Source of the DNA: Pseudoclavibacter caeni | GTDB lineage: Bacteria; Actinomycetota; Actinomycetes; Actinomycetales; Microbacteriaceae | Assembly: GCF_008831125.1 (NCBI RefSeq) | Contig: NZ_WBKA01000005.1 | Span: forward strand, 1-54,805 | Direction of reading: 5' to 3' | DNA: 54,805 nt | Made by a program: the position numbers and the translations under genes | Shown here: positions 36,864-46,938 of the stretch, piece by piece | How the letters are laid out: each line of letters begins with the position of its first letter | Numbering within the stretch: position 1 is the stretch's first letter | The notes under the pieces: generated by a model | Told to the model about the DNA's origin: nothing | The model's database searches: none | What the model saw: only the letters and a program-made list of their open reading frames with translations

Positions 36864-38947
36864 GGTGCCCCTCTCGACAGGTCGATGACGGCTGCCCGGG
36901 GCGCGGGGCGGCCGAGGGCCGCTCCGACGGTCGCCGGGCAGGACTGCTCACACCATACCGCGACCCGCTGACCTCCCTCGGCGCCGTCTCCGGCGCCCGG
37001 CAGGAGCGCCACGACGCCGTGCCGGTCGGTGCGCAGCACCCGCGTGCCCGCGGCCGTGGCGCTGGCCAGCAGATCGGGGTGCGGGTGCCCGTACCGGTTG
37101 TCGCGGCCGACGGAGACGAGCGCGACCGCGGCGGCCGCCGTTCGGTACAGCCCCGGGTCGTGGTCGCGCGACCCGTGGTGGGCGACCTTGACCACGTCGA
37201 CCGGGGCCAGCCCCGCGGCGAGCCGGCCGGCGACCAGACGCTGCTCGTCCCGGCCGAGGTCGCCCAGAGCCAGCACTGCGAGGCCGCGCACCTCGAGGCG
37301 CAGGACGAGGCTGGCCGCGTTGCGGTCGGCATCCGCGGCGGATTCGTCGGACCCGGACCGGCCCGGTGCCGGGGCGGACCGGGCTGCGGTCGCCTCGGGA
37401 TGCAGCACCCGCCAGATGATGTCCCCGACGGCCCCGCGCTGATCCCGGCCGAGTCGGAGCACCCGATCCGCCGACAGCGCGTCGGCAGCCCGGTCGAGTG
37501 CCGGATCGTCGACGGCGGGCACGAGCACCGCGCCGACCTCGGCCGCCTGTGCGACCGCGTGCGCCGAGCCCACGTGGTCACGGTCCGAGTGGGTGAGTAC
37601 CACCGCGTCCAGCCGATCGACCCCCGCGTCGACGAGGCAGCGTCGGATCGCTGCGTCGTCCTCCCCCGTGTCGATGAGCATGGTGCCGCGTGACCCGCGC
37701 AGCAGCAGCGCGTCGCCCTGCCCGACGTCGCACTGCACGATCGCCGCGTCCGCGGGCAGTCGTGCCGCGCGCAGCACGTCACCGGTCGCCGTGACCAGGG
37801 CGACCCCGGCGGTGATGCCCACGGCGAGCCCGAGCAGCAGCCGCGGCCGACGCGTCCAGCGACCGGGGAGGTGCCGGCCGCCCCGCACCGTGGCGAGGGC
37901 GAGCAGCACCACGGCGACCGTCCAGGCCCCCGCCCCGACCGGTCCCTCCGGCCACGGCAGCCGCCCCAGCGGCCGGGCCGCGGCGGTCTGCGCCACGACG
38001 GCGACCCACCCCGCGGGCCAGGCGGCCAGCCAGATGACGAGCGCGGCGACCGGCGGCGCCCAGCCGGCCAGCAGCGTCGCGAGCACCCCGGCCGCGGTGA
38101 TGGCCGGCACCGCGGGCAGGGCGAGGAGGTTGGCGAGCACCTGATGGAGGCCGGCGCCGTCCGCGTCCATGAGGATCAGCAGCGGCTGCACGCTGGCGGT
38201 CGCCGCCAGCGTCGGGGCGAGGACGTCGGTGACCGGGCCCGGGAGCACCCGGCCCAGCCCGCCGCGCAGCGGTGCGGTGAACACGACGAGCCCGGCCGTG
38301 GCGGCCACGGACATTGCGAAGCCCGCGTCGCGGGCCAGCGCGGGCTGCCAGGCGAGCGCGAGCAGCACGGCGGCGAGCAGACCTGGCAGCCCTCCGCCCC
38401 CGCCCCGGGGTCGCAGCAGGATGACGAGGGTGAGCATGAGCGCCGCGCGGATCACGGTCACCTCGCCGCCGACGAGCAGCGTGAACCCCCACACCGCCGC
38501 GAGCTCCACGGGCGGACGCAGCCGCCAGTCGACGCCGCCGGCGCCGAGCAGGCCGCGGACCATCGCGAGCACCACCGCGACGTTGCCGCCGGACACGGCG
38601 GTCACGTGGGCGAGACCGGCGACCCGCATCCGGGCCACGTCCTCGTCGGCGAGGGTCTCGGTCACCCCGACGGCGATGCCGCCGACGAGCCCGGTGGCGA
38701 AGCGGCGGGAGCCGGCGGTCTCGTCGAGGAGCTCGCGCAGGGCCTCGCGGAGCCCGTGCGCCCAGGCCGGATCAGGGCGCACGACCGACTCGTCCGGGGT
38801 GGTGAGGGCGACGGCGACGCCCCAGGCGGCCAGCACCGGCAGCAGGAGCAACAGGTCGCGGGGGCGGGTGCCGGCGGCCTCCGGCGCGCCGAGCGCCTGC
38901 GCCTCGATCGACTCCGGGGTCGCCAGCAGCACGTGCCCGCGACTCAC
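36860..38947 (-). CDS. comEC: ComEC/Rec2 DNA-uptake channel, short N-terminus
   Basis: ComEC forms the inner-membrane channel for transforming DNA. In 695 residues: one N-terminal membrane helix (LLLLLPVLAAWGVAVALT), then directly the competence domain starting LADEDVARMRVAGLAHVTAVSGGNVAVVLAMVRGLL with about eight further helices, and a C-terminal metallo-beta-lactamase domain (IVQCDVGQGDALLLRGSRGTMLIDTGE; AVVLTHSDRDHVGSAHAV; VVKVAHHGSRDHD). The extracellular DUF4131/OB region usually placed between the first helices and the competence domain is not seen. The GTG start overlaps comEA, and the end overlaps holA. No other competence genes are in view. Confidence 0.92.
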   Translation of the reverse strand: MSRGHVLLATPESIEAQALGAPEAAGTRPRDLLLLLPVLAAWGVAVALTTPDESVVRPDPAWAHGLREALRELLDETAGSRRFATGLVGGIAVGVTETLADEDVARMRVAGLAHVTAVSGGNVAVVLAMVRGLLGAGGVDWRLRPPVELAAVWGFTLLVGGEVTVIRAALMLTLVILLRPRGGGGGLPGLLAAVLLALAWQPALARDAGFAMSVAATAGLVVFTAPLRGGLGRVLPGPVTDVLAPTLAATASVQPLLILMDADGAGLHQVLANLLALPAVPAITAAGVLATLLAGWAPPVAALVIWLAAWPAGWVAVVAQTAAARPLGRLPWPEGPVGAGAWTVAVVLLALATVRGGRHLPGRWTRRPRLLLGLAVGITAGVALVTATGDVLRAARLPADAAIVQCDVGQGDALLLRGSRGTMLIDTGEDDAAIRRCLVDAGVDRLDAVVLTHSDRDHVGSAHAVAQAAEVGAVLVPAVDDPALDRAADALSADRVLRLGRDQRGAVGDIIWRVLHPEATAARSAPAPGRSGSDESAADADRNAASLVLRLEVRGLAVLALGDLGRDEQRLVAGRLAAGLAPVDVVKVAHHGSRDHDPGLYRTAAAAVALVSVGRDNRYGHPHPDLLASATAAGTRVLRTDRHGVVALLPGAGDGAEGGQRVAVWCEQSCPATVGAALGRPAPRAAVIDLSRGAP

Positions 38948-39543
38948 ACGGTCACCTGGTCGCGCAGGCGTTCCAGGGTCTTGGCGCCGATGCCGTCGAC
39001 CCGGGTGAGGTCGTCGACCTGCCGGAACGGACCCTCCGCCTGACGGGAGTCGATGATGCGCTGGGCGATGGCGGGGCCGACGCCGGGCAGGGCGTCGAGC
39101 TGCTCGAGCGTCGCGGTGTTGAGATTGACGCGTGCCATGCCCGACTGGTCGGGGTCGGCCCCGGCTGACCCGGCCTGTGCGGCGCCCGCCTGCTCCCCCT
39201 GCCGGGGCACGAGGATCTGCTCGCCGTCGACGAGCACCCGGGCGAGGTTCACGCCCTCGACCGCGGCGTCCGGTGCCGTGCCGCCCGCCTGCTCGATCGC
39301 GTCCGCGACGCGGGAGCCCGCGGGCAGCTCGGCGAGCCCCGGGGCCTGGACCGCCCCGGCGACATGGACGTGCACGGTGCCGCCCGCACTCTCGGAGACG
39401 ACGATCTCGGCGTGGGGCTCGGCCGTGACGCCGGCGGCCGTGCAGCCGGCGGCGAGCGGTGCCGTGAGCACGAGCAGCACGCCCGCGAGCAGCAGGAGCA
39501 GTGCCCAGTGGGCACGTCCGATGGGGTTCTGCGGAGTGGTCAT
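38944..39543 (-). CDS. comEA: ComEA-like DNA-binding competence protein
   Basis: ComEA binds incoming double-stranded DNA at the outer face of the membrane. The 199-residue product has an N-terminal anchor (RAHWALLLLLAGVLLVLTAPLAAGCTAAG, about 10-38), an SLBB domain (VHVHVAGAVQAPGLAELPAGSRVADAIEQAGG, about 57-88, with VNLARVLVDGEQILVPRQGE), a Gln/Ala linker, and the ComEA helix-hairpin-helix end (ARVNLNTATLEQLDALPGVGPAIAQRIIDSRQAEGPFRQVDDLTRVDGIGAKTLERLRDQVTV). Start: ATG at 39543. Coupled to comEC. Confidence 0.93.
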   Translation of the reverse strand: MTTPQNPIGRAHWALLLLLAGVLLVLTAPLAAGCTAAGVTAEPHAEIVVSESAGGTVHVHVAGAVQAPGLAELPAGSRVADAIEQAGGTAPDAAVEGVNLARVLVDGEQILVPRQGEQAGAAQAGSAGADPDQSGMARVNLNTATLEQLDALPGVGPAIAQRIIDSRQAEGPFRQVDDLTRVDGIGAKTLERLRDQVTV

Positions 39544-39649
39544 GCCCCCAGCGTGCGGGAAGCGACGATGAGTCCGCCCGGCCGCGGCAGGCGCTGGGGA
39601 CGGCGGCACTCCGCCCGTGTGGGTGTGGAGCGCCGCCGTCGGCGCGGAC

Positions 39650-42154
39650 TCAGCCGATGACCACGTTCACGAGCCGGGGCTCGCGCACGATCACGCGACG
39701 GATCTCGGCGTCACCGATGCGGGCGCGCACATGCGGCTCGGCCAGCGCGGTCTCGCGCAGCGCCTCGGCGGAGATGTCCGGGGAGACCTGCAGGCGGGCG
39801 CGCACCTTCCCGTTGACCTGCACGACGGCGGTGACTGACTCCTCCACGAGCAGCGCCGGGTCGGCCGCGGGCCAGACGGTCAGGGCGATCGGGTCGTCGT
39901 GCCCGAGCATCTCCCACATCTCGGCGGCGGTGTACGGCGCCACCAGGTCGAGCATCATCGCGAGCGTCTCGGCCGCCTCGCGCACGGCCGGATCCTGCGC
40001 CCCGCGGCCGCCGGGGCGGTCGATCGTCTTGCGGGTGAGGTTGACCAGCTGCATGAGCCGGGCCACGAGCACGTTGAACTTCGTCGCCTCGACGAGCCCC
40101 GGGGCGTCGGCGAGCAGGTGGTGGGTCTCGTGGCGCAGCGCCTGGTCGCTCTCGGCGAGGGAACCCGCGGTGCCGGCGTCACGCACCTCCCCGGCGATGC
40201 GCCAGGCGCGGGCGAGGAACTTCGCCGACCCCTGCACGGACACGTCGGCCCAGTCGATGTCGTCCTCGACGGGCCCGGCGAACGCGAGCGTGACGCGCAG
40301 CGCGTCGGCGCCGTGATCGCGCAGCTCCGCGGCGAACTCGACCAGGTTGCCCTTCGACTTCGACATCTTCGAGCCGTCCAGGAGCACCATGCCCTGGTTG
40401 ATCAGGTCGGTGAACGGCTCGTCGAAGTCGACCCACCCGAGGTCGTGGAGCACCTTCGTGATGAACCGCGAGTACAGCAGGTGCAGGATCGCATGCTCCA
40501 CGCCGCCGACGTACACGTCGATCGGGGCCCACTCGCGGGCCCGCGCCGGGTCGAAGGGCATGCGGTCGTCATGCGGGTCCAGGTAGCGCAGGTAGTACCA
40601 GGAGCTGTCGACGAACGTGTCCATCGTGTCCGGGTCGCGCAGCGCGGGCTCGCCGGTGCCGGGGATGGTGGTGTGCACCCAGTCCTCCGCGGCACCGAGC
40701 GGCGAGGTGCCGCGCGGCTTCAGGTCGAGCCCCTCGGTCGGGGGCAGCTCGACGGGCAGCTGGTCCTCCGGCACGGGCACGAGCGAGCCGTCCTCCGCGT
40801 GGAGGATCGGGATCGGGGTGCCCCAGTACCGCTGGCGCGAGATGAGCCAGTCGCGCAGGCGGTAGGTCTTGGTGCCGTGCCCGGTGCCGTCGGCCTCGAG
40901 CTTGCGGATGACGGCCTGGATCGCCTCGTCCTTGTGCAGCCCGGTGAGCGGCCCGGAGTCGACGAGCACGCCGTCCCCGGTGACGGCGACGCCGCTCGTC
41001 GCCGGGTCCTCCTCGTCGGAGGAGACCACGACGCGCACGGGCAGGTCGTGTCCCAGGGCGAAGTCGAGGTCGCGCTGGTCATGGGCGGGCACGGCCATCA
41101 CCGCACCGTGGCCATAGTCGGCCAGCACGTAGTCGGCGGCCCAGATCGGCAGGCGGTCGCCGTTGACGGGGTTGATCGCGTACCGCTCGAGGAACACGCC
41201 GGTCTTCGGCCGGTCGGCCGCCTGACGCTCGATCTCGGTGGCGTGCTGGGTGCGCTCGAGGTAGTCCTGGAACCGCATCCGGGCCTCGGGGCTCGCCTCG
41301 GAGACGAGCTCGGCGGCCAGGTCGCTCTCGGGGGCGACGACCATGAACGTCGCGCCGTACAGCGTGTCGGGACGGGTGCTGAACACGGTGATCGGCTCGT
41401 CGCGGCCCTCGACCCGGAAGTCGATGTCGGCACCGTACGAGCGGCCGATCCAGTTGCGCTGCATCTGCAGCACCTTGCTCGGCCAGTGCCCCTCGAGCCG
41501 GTCGAGGTCGTCGAGCAGCCGGTCGGCGTAGTCGGTGATCTTCAGATACCACTGGGTGAGCTTCTTCTTCTCGACGACGGCGCCGGTGCGCTCGGAGGTG
41601 CCGTCGGAGAGGACCTGCTCGTTGGCGAGCACGGTCTGGTCGACCGGGTCCCAGTTGACCCAGGAGTCCTTGCGGTACGCCAGCCCCTTCTCGTACATCT
41701 GCAGGAACAGCCACTGGTTCCAGCGGTAGTACTCGGGGTCGGAGGTGTGCAGCTCACGCGACCAGTCGAAGCTCGGCGCGTAGATCTCGAAGCTGCGCTT
41801 CTGCTGGGCGATGTTGTCGTACGTCCACGTGCGCGGGTCGATGCCGCGCTTGATCGCCGCGTCCTCGGCGGGCAGACCGAAGGCGTCCCAGCCGATCGGG
41901 TGCAGCACGGTGCACCCGCGGTGACGCCAGTAGCGGGCGACGATGTCGCCGTAGCAGAACGCCTCCGCGTGCCCCATGTGCAGGTCGCCGGATGGGTAGG
42001 GGAACATGTCGAGGATGTACTTACGCGGCCGCTCGGGATGCTCGGCCACCGCCCGGTCGACGTCGAACAGCCGCTGCTCGGCCCAGATCGGTCGCCACTT
42101 CTCCTGCAGCGCGCGGAAGTCGTACTCGGAATGCTGCTCCGTCTCGTCGCTCAA
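39650..42154 (-). CDS. leuS: Leucyl-tRNA synthetase
   Basis: This class Ia synthetase has 834 residues, the normal actinobacterial size. HIGH motif: [17 protein letters not shown] (HMGH 59-62). The CP1 editing domain is complete, with [21 protein letters not shown] and [24 protein letters not shown], as are the catalytic blocks [18 protein letters not shown] and [38 protein letters not shown]. The anticodon domain and small C-terminal domain follow. Start: TTG at 42154 with AGGTGAAG upstream; an ATG 81 bases earlier would add residues unlike the family. It lies 83 bases after cydC, same strand. Confidence 0.95.
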   Translation of the reverse strand: MSDETEQHSEYDFRALQEKWRPIWAEQRLFDVDRAVAEHPERPRKYILDMFPYPSGDLHMGHAEAFCYGDIVARYWRHRGCTVLHPIGWDAFGLPAEDAAIKRGIDPRTWTYDNIAQQKRSFEIYAPSFDWSRELHTSDPEYYRWNQWLFLQMYEKGLAYRKDSWVNWDPVDQTVLANEQVLSDGTSERTGAVVEKKKLTQWYLKITDYADRLLDDLDRLEGHWPSKVLQMQRNWIGRSYGADIDFRVEGRDEPITVFSTRPDTLYGATFMVVAPESDLAAELVSEASPEARMRFQDYLERTQHATEIERQAADRPKTGVFLERYAINPVNGDRLPIWAADYVLADYGHGAVMAVPAHDQRDLDFALGHDLPVRVVVSSDEEDPATSGVAVTGDGVLVDSGPLTGLHKDEAIQAVIRKLEADGTGHGTKTYRLRDWLISRQRYWGTPIPILHAEDGSLVPVPEDQLPVELPPTEGLDLKPRGTSPLGAAEDWVHTTIPGTGEPALRDPDTMDTFVDSSWYYLRYLDPHDDRMPFDPARAREWAPIDVYVGGVEHAILHLLYSRFITKVLHDLGWVDFDEPFTDLINQGMVLLDGSKMSKSKGNLVEFAAELRDHGADALRVTLAFAGPVEDDIDWADVSVQGSAKFLARAWRIAGEVRDAGTAGSLAESDQALRHETHHLLADAPGLVEATKFNVLVARLMQLVNLTRKTIDRPGGRGAQDPAVREAAETLAMMLDLVAPYTAAEMWEMLGHDDPIALTVWPAADPALLVEESVTAVVQVNGKVRARLQVSPDISAEALRETALAEPHVRARIGDAEIRRVIVREPRLVNVVIG

Positions 42155-42237
42155 CTCGTCTTCACCTGTCTCGTCCGCGCGGGGACGTCCCGTGCTCTCC
42201 TGACTGATCGGCCGCCGATGGGCATGCCACCCCAAGC

Positions 42238-43980
42238 CTAGTCGATGGCGGGCGCGGCGCCGGCGACCTCGTGCAGCGCGCCACCGGCCAGGTGCAGGTG
42301 CCGGTCGACGAGGCGGGCCGGCACCCGGTCGTGACTCATCAGGATGACGGCCGGCGCGCGTCCGGAGGCGTCGGGCTGCCGGGCGGTGGAGAGCAGATCG
42401 ACGAGCAGGGCGTCGGCGAGCTCCGGGTCGACGTTCGCGGTCGGCTCGTCGAACACGATCGCGGGGAACCCGGCGAGCAGCGCACGGGCGAGCGCGAGCC
42501 GCTGCACCTGGCCGCCGCTGAGCAGCTCCCCCTGCTCCCCCACCTCGGTGTCGAGGCCGTCGCGGGTGTCGACGAGCTCGTCAAGGCCGACCCGGCGCAG
42601 CATCCGCTCGAGGTCGGCGTCCTCGGTCGCGGGCCGGGCGAGCAGCAGGTTCGCGCGCACGGTCGACGCGAACAGGTGCGGCCGCTGCTCGCACAGGCCG
42701 ATGGTGCGGCGGACGCGGTCGCCGCCCAGCGCGCGCACGTCGCGCCCGTCGAGCTGGATGTCACCCGCGCGGTGATCGAGGAAGCGCACGAGGGTCGCGG
42801 CGAGCGTGCTCTTGCCGGCGCCGCTCTCACCGGTGACGAGGATCGTCTCCCCGGGATGCAGATCGAGGTCGATGCGGCTGGCGACGGCGGGTCCGTCCGG
42901 CCAGCCGATCGTCACGTCACGCAGCTCGAGGGCGTGGAAGCCGGGGTGATCGGGGATGTCCGGATGCTCCCCCGTGGCGGCGGCCGGGTCGTCCGCCGCG
43001 CCGTGCGCGTCGATCACCTCGGCGATGCGGCTCGCAGCGGAGCGCACCCGGTCGATGGCCACCACGGCGGTGGGCACCTGCTCGAAGACGTCGAAGACGC
43101 TCAGCGGCACGAGGACGAGCACGGCCAGCCAGGCGCCGGGGAACGCCCCGGCCTGCAGGTCCGTGCCACCCGCCCAGATCGCGCCGATCACGGCGACGCC
43201 GGCGAACGCGGTGAGGGCCAGGTCGGTGAGCCCCTGGACGGTCGCGCTGCTGCGGTCGAGCCGCGACTGCCGGGCGGCCAGGCGCCCGGCCTCCGCCTCG
43301 GCGTCCTCGGCGGCGTCGTAGGCGACGAGGACGTCCATGTGGTCGAGCATGCCGAGCAGCTGCTCGCTCTGCTCGGCACGGGCGGGGGCGATCCGCTCCG
43401 TGGCCTCCCGGTGCGCGCGCTCGGGGACGAGCCCGCCGAGCACCCCGGCGCCGAGCAGCGCGAGCGCGAGCGCGAGCGCCGAGCGCGGTGAGATGCAGGC
43501 GAGCAGCACGGTGGTCCCGGCCGCGGTGACCAGCGAGGTCAGCAGCGGCTGCCACACGCGCAGCGGCAGATCCTGCAGATCGTCGACATCGGAGACGAAC
43601 CGGCTCATCAGATCGCCGCGCCCGACCCGCGAGAGGCTCGCCGGGGCGCCCGGGATGAGGCGCTCGAACACGCCGACGCGCAGTCGCGCGAGCATCCGGA
43701 ACGCCGCGTCGTGGCTGACCATCCGCTCGCCGTAGCGCAGCGCGGCTCGCCCGAGGGCGAAGGCGCGCACCGTGACGATGACCGCCATGAGAGTGAGGAT
43801 CGGCGGGCGCAGCGCCGAGGCCGAGATGAGATAGCCGCTCGCCCAGGTCAGGCCGATCGCGCAGGCCGCGCTAGCCACGCCGAAGAGCACGCCGGCCCAG
43901 AAACGGGGCGCGTCCGGGGTGGCGAGTCGGGCCAGCCGGGGATCGACGCCCGGGGCGGTGCGGCGGGGATCGAGACTCAT
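42238..43980 (-). CDS. cydC: Thiol reductant ABC exporter subunit CydC
   Basis: CydCD exports glutathione/cysteine-type thiols and binds heme; it is needed to assemble cytochrome bd. The 580-residue half transporter has a six-helix membrane domain ([75 protein letters not shown], typical of CydC) and an ATPase domain with Walker [18 protein letters not shown], signature [33 protein letters not shown] and the H-loop region MSHDRV. Starts with a 4-base overlap to cydD. The first helices read like CydC (GYLISASA) rather than CydD. Confidence 0.92.
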   Translation of the reverse strand: MSLDPRRTAPGVDPRLARLATPDAPRFWAGVLFGVASAACAIGLTWASGYLISASALRPPILTLMAVIVTVRAFALGRAALRYGERMVSHDAAFRMLARLRVGVFERLIPGAPASLSRVGRGDLMSRFVSDVDDLQDLPLRVWQPLLTSLVTAAGTTVLLACISPRSALALALALLGAGVLGGLVPERAHREATERIAPARAEQSEQLLGMLDHMDVLVAYDAAEDAEAEAGRLAARQSRLDRSSATVQGLTDLALTAFAGVAVIGAIWAGGTDLQAGAFPGAWLAVLVLVPLSVFDVFEQVPTAVVAIDRVRSAASRIAEVIDAHGAADDPAAATGEHPDIPDHPGFHALELRDVTIGWPDGPAVASRIDLDLHPGETILVTGESGAGKSTLAATLVRFLDHRAGDIQLDGRDVRALGGDRVRRTIGLCEQRPHLFASTVRANLLLARPATEDADLERMLRRVGLDELVDTRDGLDTEVGEQGELLSGGQVQRLALARALLAGFPAIVFDEPTANVDPELADALLVDLLSTARQPDASGRAPAVILMSHDRVPARLVDRHLHLAGGALHEVAGAAPAID

Positions 43981-45767
43981 GCGGGCACCTCCGCGGGCTC
44001 GAGGGTGACGACGTGGTCGGCGGCGGCGAAGAGGGCGGGCCGGTGGCTCACGACGAGCACGGCTCGGCCGGTGCTGGCCAGCTCGCGCAGGCCGACGAGC
44101 ATCGCCTGCTCGGTCTGCTCGTCGACGGCGCTCGTGGGCTCGTCGAGCAGGACGATCGGGCGGTCCTGGGCGAGCGCGCGGTGGACGGCCCGGGCCACAC
44201 CCACGCGCTGGGCCTGCCCGCCGGAGAGCCCGCCGCCGGAGCGGTCGACGACCAGACCGGGGTCGAGGTCGCCCGCGCCCGCCGTGGCGAGGGCCCGGGC
44301 GACGAGGGCGGGGTCGCGCAGGGCGTCAGGGCAGCCGAGGGCGACGTTGTCGGCGACGGTGCCGGGGAACAGCGCGGCGCGCTGCCCCGACCAGGCGATC
44401 CGGTCGCGCAGGTCGCCGCGGGCGAGGTCGACCCGCTCCCCCGACCAGCGCGCGTGTCCACGGGCCTCGGCGAAGCCCAGCAGAGCGGCCACGAGGCTGC
44501 TCTTGCCGGCACCGGAGGGCCCGCGCAGCACGGTGATTGCGCCGGCGGCCGCGGAGAACGACACCGGGGGCAGCCAGCGGTCGCCGCGGCGGACGGCGAC
44601 CTCCTCGAGCGCGAGCAGGTCATCTGCCTCGCGCGCCGAGGCCGTGACCGCGACGGCCGGGGCGAGGGCAGCCGTGGCGGGCCCGGTCGACGTCATGGCG
44701 GCGCGGTCGGCTCCCGAGCGCGGCTCGGCCGGGACGTCCCGCCCGGCCGTCGCTGCTCGCTCGGCCTCGCCGCGCGGCAGGGGCTCGTCGAGCACGGCGA
44801 GGGCGTCGGCGGCCGCGGCGATCCCCTCGGTGGCCGCATGGTAGTGGGCGCCGACGAGCCGCAGCGGCGCGAAGGCCTCCGGCGCGATGAGCAGCACGAA
44901 CAGGCCGGTGTACAGGTCGGTCTGCCCGGAGATCAGCCGGGTGCCGATCGACACGGCGACCAGGGCGACCGCGAGGGTCGCGGCGAGCTCGAGCACGAAC
45001 CCGGACATGAACGACACGGCGAGCACGCGCATCGTGCGCACCCGGTACGCGTCGGTGACCCCGGTGATGACGTCGCGCTGATGCCACTGCCGGCCGAAGA
45101 CCTTGAGCGTGCCGAGGCCGCGCACGACGTCCACGAAGTGACCGGCCAGCGCGCGGGAGACGTCCCACTCCGCCTGCTGAACGCGCTGCGTGTACCAGCC
45201 GATGAGGATCATGAAGACGGGGATGAGCGGGAGGGTGACCGCGACGATGATGCCGGAGGCGCGGTCCTCGCACCACAGCACGACGAGGTACACGGGCACG
45301 GCGATCGCGGTGAGCACGAGCTGCGGCAGGAACCGGGAGAAGTAGCCGTCCAGGGCGTCGAGACCCCGCCCATACACGGTCGCGAGCTGGGCGCTCGAGC
45401 GGCCGGCGAGCCAGCCCGGGCCGAGTCGGCGCAGATGCCGGGCCAGCCGCTCGCGCAGCTCGCGCTTCACCCGTGCGGCGGCGACGGCGGAGCTGGTGTT
45501 CCAGCCGTGGGCGAGCAGCGCGCGCAGCCCCTGTGCCGCGGCGGCGAGGGTCACGAGGCCCAGGCTCTCCGACCAGGTCGCGTGGGCCATGAGCATCCCC
45601 GCGACCGCCTGTGCGACGGCCCAGGAGAAGACGAGCACGCAGCCGACCTGCAGCACGCCGATGAGCACGCTGAGCGCGAGGAACGCGCGGGCGGAGCGCG
45701 CCTGACGAAGCAGGCGGGGGTCGATGGGCTTGATCGTGCACCTCGTGGTCGAGACGTGACCGGGCAT
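43977..45767 (-). CDS. cydD: Thiol reductant ABC exporter subunit CydD
   Basis: This is the partner half transporter of CydC, 596 residues. The N-terminus has IKPIDPRLLRQARSARAFLALSVLIGVLQVGCVLVFSWAVAQAVAG, the CydD start pattern. The membrane part continues with GLDALDGYFSRFLPQLVLTAIAVPVYLVVLWCEDRASGIIVAVTLPLIPVFMILIGWYTQ. The ATPase domain has Walker A LRGPSGAGKSSLVAALLGF, signature GLSGGQAQRVGVARAVHRALAQDRPIVLLDEPTSAVD and VSHRPALF. An Ala-rich insertion of about 50 residues sits between the membrane and ATPase parts. The start is the ATG at 45767, though later starts are possible. A long hairpin lies between cydB and this gene. Confidence 0.92.
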   Translation of the reverse strand: MPGHVSTTRCTIKPIDPRLLRQARSARAFLALSVLIGVLQVGCVLVFSWAVAQAVAGMLMAHATWSESLGLVTLAAAAQGLRALLAHGWNTSSAVAAARVKRELRERLARHLRRLGPGWLAGRSSAQLATVYGRGLDALDGYFSRFLPQLVLTAIAVPVYLVVLWCEDRASGIIVAVTLPLIPVFMILIGWYTQRVQQAEWDVSRALAGHFVDVVRGLGTLKVFGRQWHQRDVITGVTDAYRVRTMRVLAVSFMSGFVLELAATLAVALVAVSIGTRLISGQTDLYTGLFVLLIAPEAFAPLRLVGAHYHAATEGIAAAADALAVLDEPLPRGEAERAATAGRDVPAEPRSGADRAAMTSTGPATAALAPAVAVTASAREADDLLALEEVAVRRGDRWLPPVSFSAAAGAITVLRGPSGAGKSSLVAALLGFAEARGHARWSGERVDLARGDLRDRIAWSGQRAALFPGTVADNVALGCPDALRDPALVARALATAGAGDLDPGLVVDRSGGGLSGGQAQRVGVARAVHRALAQDRPIVLLDEPTSAVDEQTEQAMLVGLRELASTGRAVLVVSHRPALFAAADHVVTLEPAEVPA

Positions 45768-45782
45768 GCGCCCGGGTGGACG

Positions 45783-45850
45783 CGAGGAGCCGCTCCCCTG
45801 CGTCCGGTCACCTCAGTGTAATGCGACCGGACGCGGGAAGCGGCTCCTCG
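45783..45850. terminator. Long hairpin between cydB and cydD
   Basis: GAGGAGCCGCT (45784-45794) pairs with AGCGGCTCCTC (45839-45849), and GCGTCCGGTC (45800-45809) pairs with GACCGGACGC (45825-45834); the loop is about 15 bases. It may terminate or weaken transcription from cydAB into cydDC, or mark an RNA processing site. Confidence 0.6.
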
Positions 45851-45873
45851 GGATGCGGCGTCGACGCCGGCGG

Positions 45874-46920
45874 TCAGGCCGCGACGGTCACCTGCTCGAT
45901 GTCGCTGCGGCGCACCCGCTTGCGGAACACCCAGAACGTCCAGCCCTGGTAGAGCAGCACGATCGGCAGAGCGATCGCCCCGACCCAGGTCATGAACGAC
46001 AGGGTGTTCGCGGAGCTCGACGCGTTGGTGAGCGTCAGGCTGTCGGCGACGCCGTACGTGCTCGGCAGCACCATGTGCGTCGGGTAGCTGGTGAACAGCA
46101 CCATCCACAGGGTGAGCACCGCGAAGACGACGGTCAGCGCCGTGAACGTGAAGGCGAGGCCGTCACGCTGGACCCAGTTGGCCGCGACCCCGGCGATGAG
46201 CATCACCGCGGCGAGCAGCGAGAGCACCACCACCGTGACCGAGAAGTGGGCAATGATCGTCCACAGCAGGAACGACGCGGCCACGACGATCGTGATCAGG
46301 CCGAGCCGGCGGCCGAGCAGGTGAGCGCGATCGCGCACCGGGCCGTCGGTCTTCATGGCCACGAACTGGACGCCGTGGGTGAAGAACAGCAGCAGGGTGG
46401 TCAGGCCCCCGAGCAGCGCGTACGGGTTCAGCAGGGTCAGCAGCGAGCCCTCGAAGACGAACGCGCTGCCGATCACTCCCTGCTCCGCCCGGATGGGCAG
46501 GCCGTTGACGATGTTGGCGACCGCCACGCCCCACAGCAGGGCCGGCAGCGCCGAGCCGACCACGATGAACGTGTCAAACCAGGCCTTCCAGCGGGAGCTC
46601 TTGTTCTGGTGGCGGTACTCGAAGGAGACGCCGCGCAGGATCAAGGCCAGCAGGATGAGCACCAGGGCGAGGTACGCGCCTGAGAAGAGCGTCGAGTACC
46701 ACTCCGGGAAGGCCGCGAACAGGCTCGCGCCGGCGACGATGACCCAGGTCTCGTTCATGTCCCACACGGGGCCGATGGTGTTGATGACCTGGCGGCGCTC
46801 GACGTCGTTCTTGGCGACGAACGGGAGCGACATGCCCACGCCGAAGTCGAACCCGTCGAGCACGAAGTACCCGACGAAGAGCACCCCGACGATGAAGAAC
46901 CAGAGAATCTCGAGTGTCAT
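45874..46920 (-). CDS. cydB: Cytochrome bd oxidase subunit II
   Basis: It is the second subunit of the bd-type quinol oxidase in the membrane. The 348 residues start MTLEILWFFIVGVLFVGYFVLDGFDFGVGMSLPFVAKNDVERRQVINTIGPVWDMNETWVIVAGASLFAAFPEWYSTLFSGAYLALVLILLALILRGVSFEYRH, which is the diagnostic CydB block (GxDFGxGM, WDxNETWVI, FPEWY, RGVSFE(Y/F)R). About eight or nine helices follow, ending GAIALPIVLLYQGWTFWVFRKRV. It is 18 bases after cydA. Confidence 0.96.
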   Translation of the reverse strand: MTLEILWFFIVGVLFVGYFVLDGFDFGVGMSLPFVAKNDVERRQVINTIGPVWDMNETWVIVAGASLFAAFPEWYSTLFSGAYLALVLILLALILRGVSFEYRHQNKSSRWKAWFDTFIVVGSALPALLWGVAVANIVNGLPIRAEQGVIGSAFVFEGSLLTLLNPYALLGGLTTLLLFFTHGVQFVAMKTDGPVRDRAHLLGRRLGLITIVVAASFLLWTIIAHFSVTVVVLSLLAAVMLIAGVAANWVQRDGLAFTFTALTVVFAVLTLWMVLFTSYPTHMVLPSTYGVADSLTLTNASSSANTLSFMTWVGAIALPIVLLYQGWTFWVFRKRVRRSDIEQVTVAA

Positions 46921-46938
46921 TGTTCCGAATCCTCGTTC

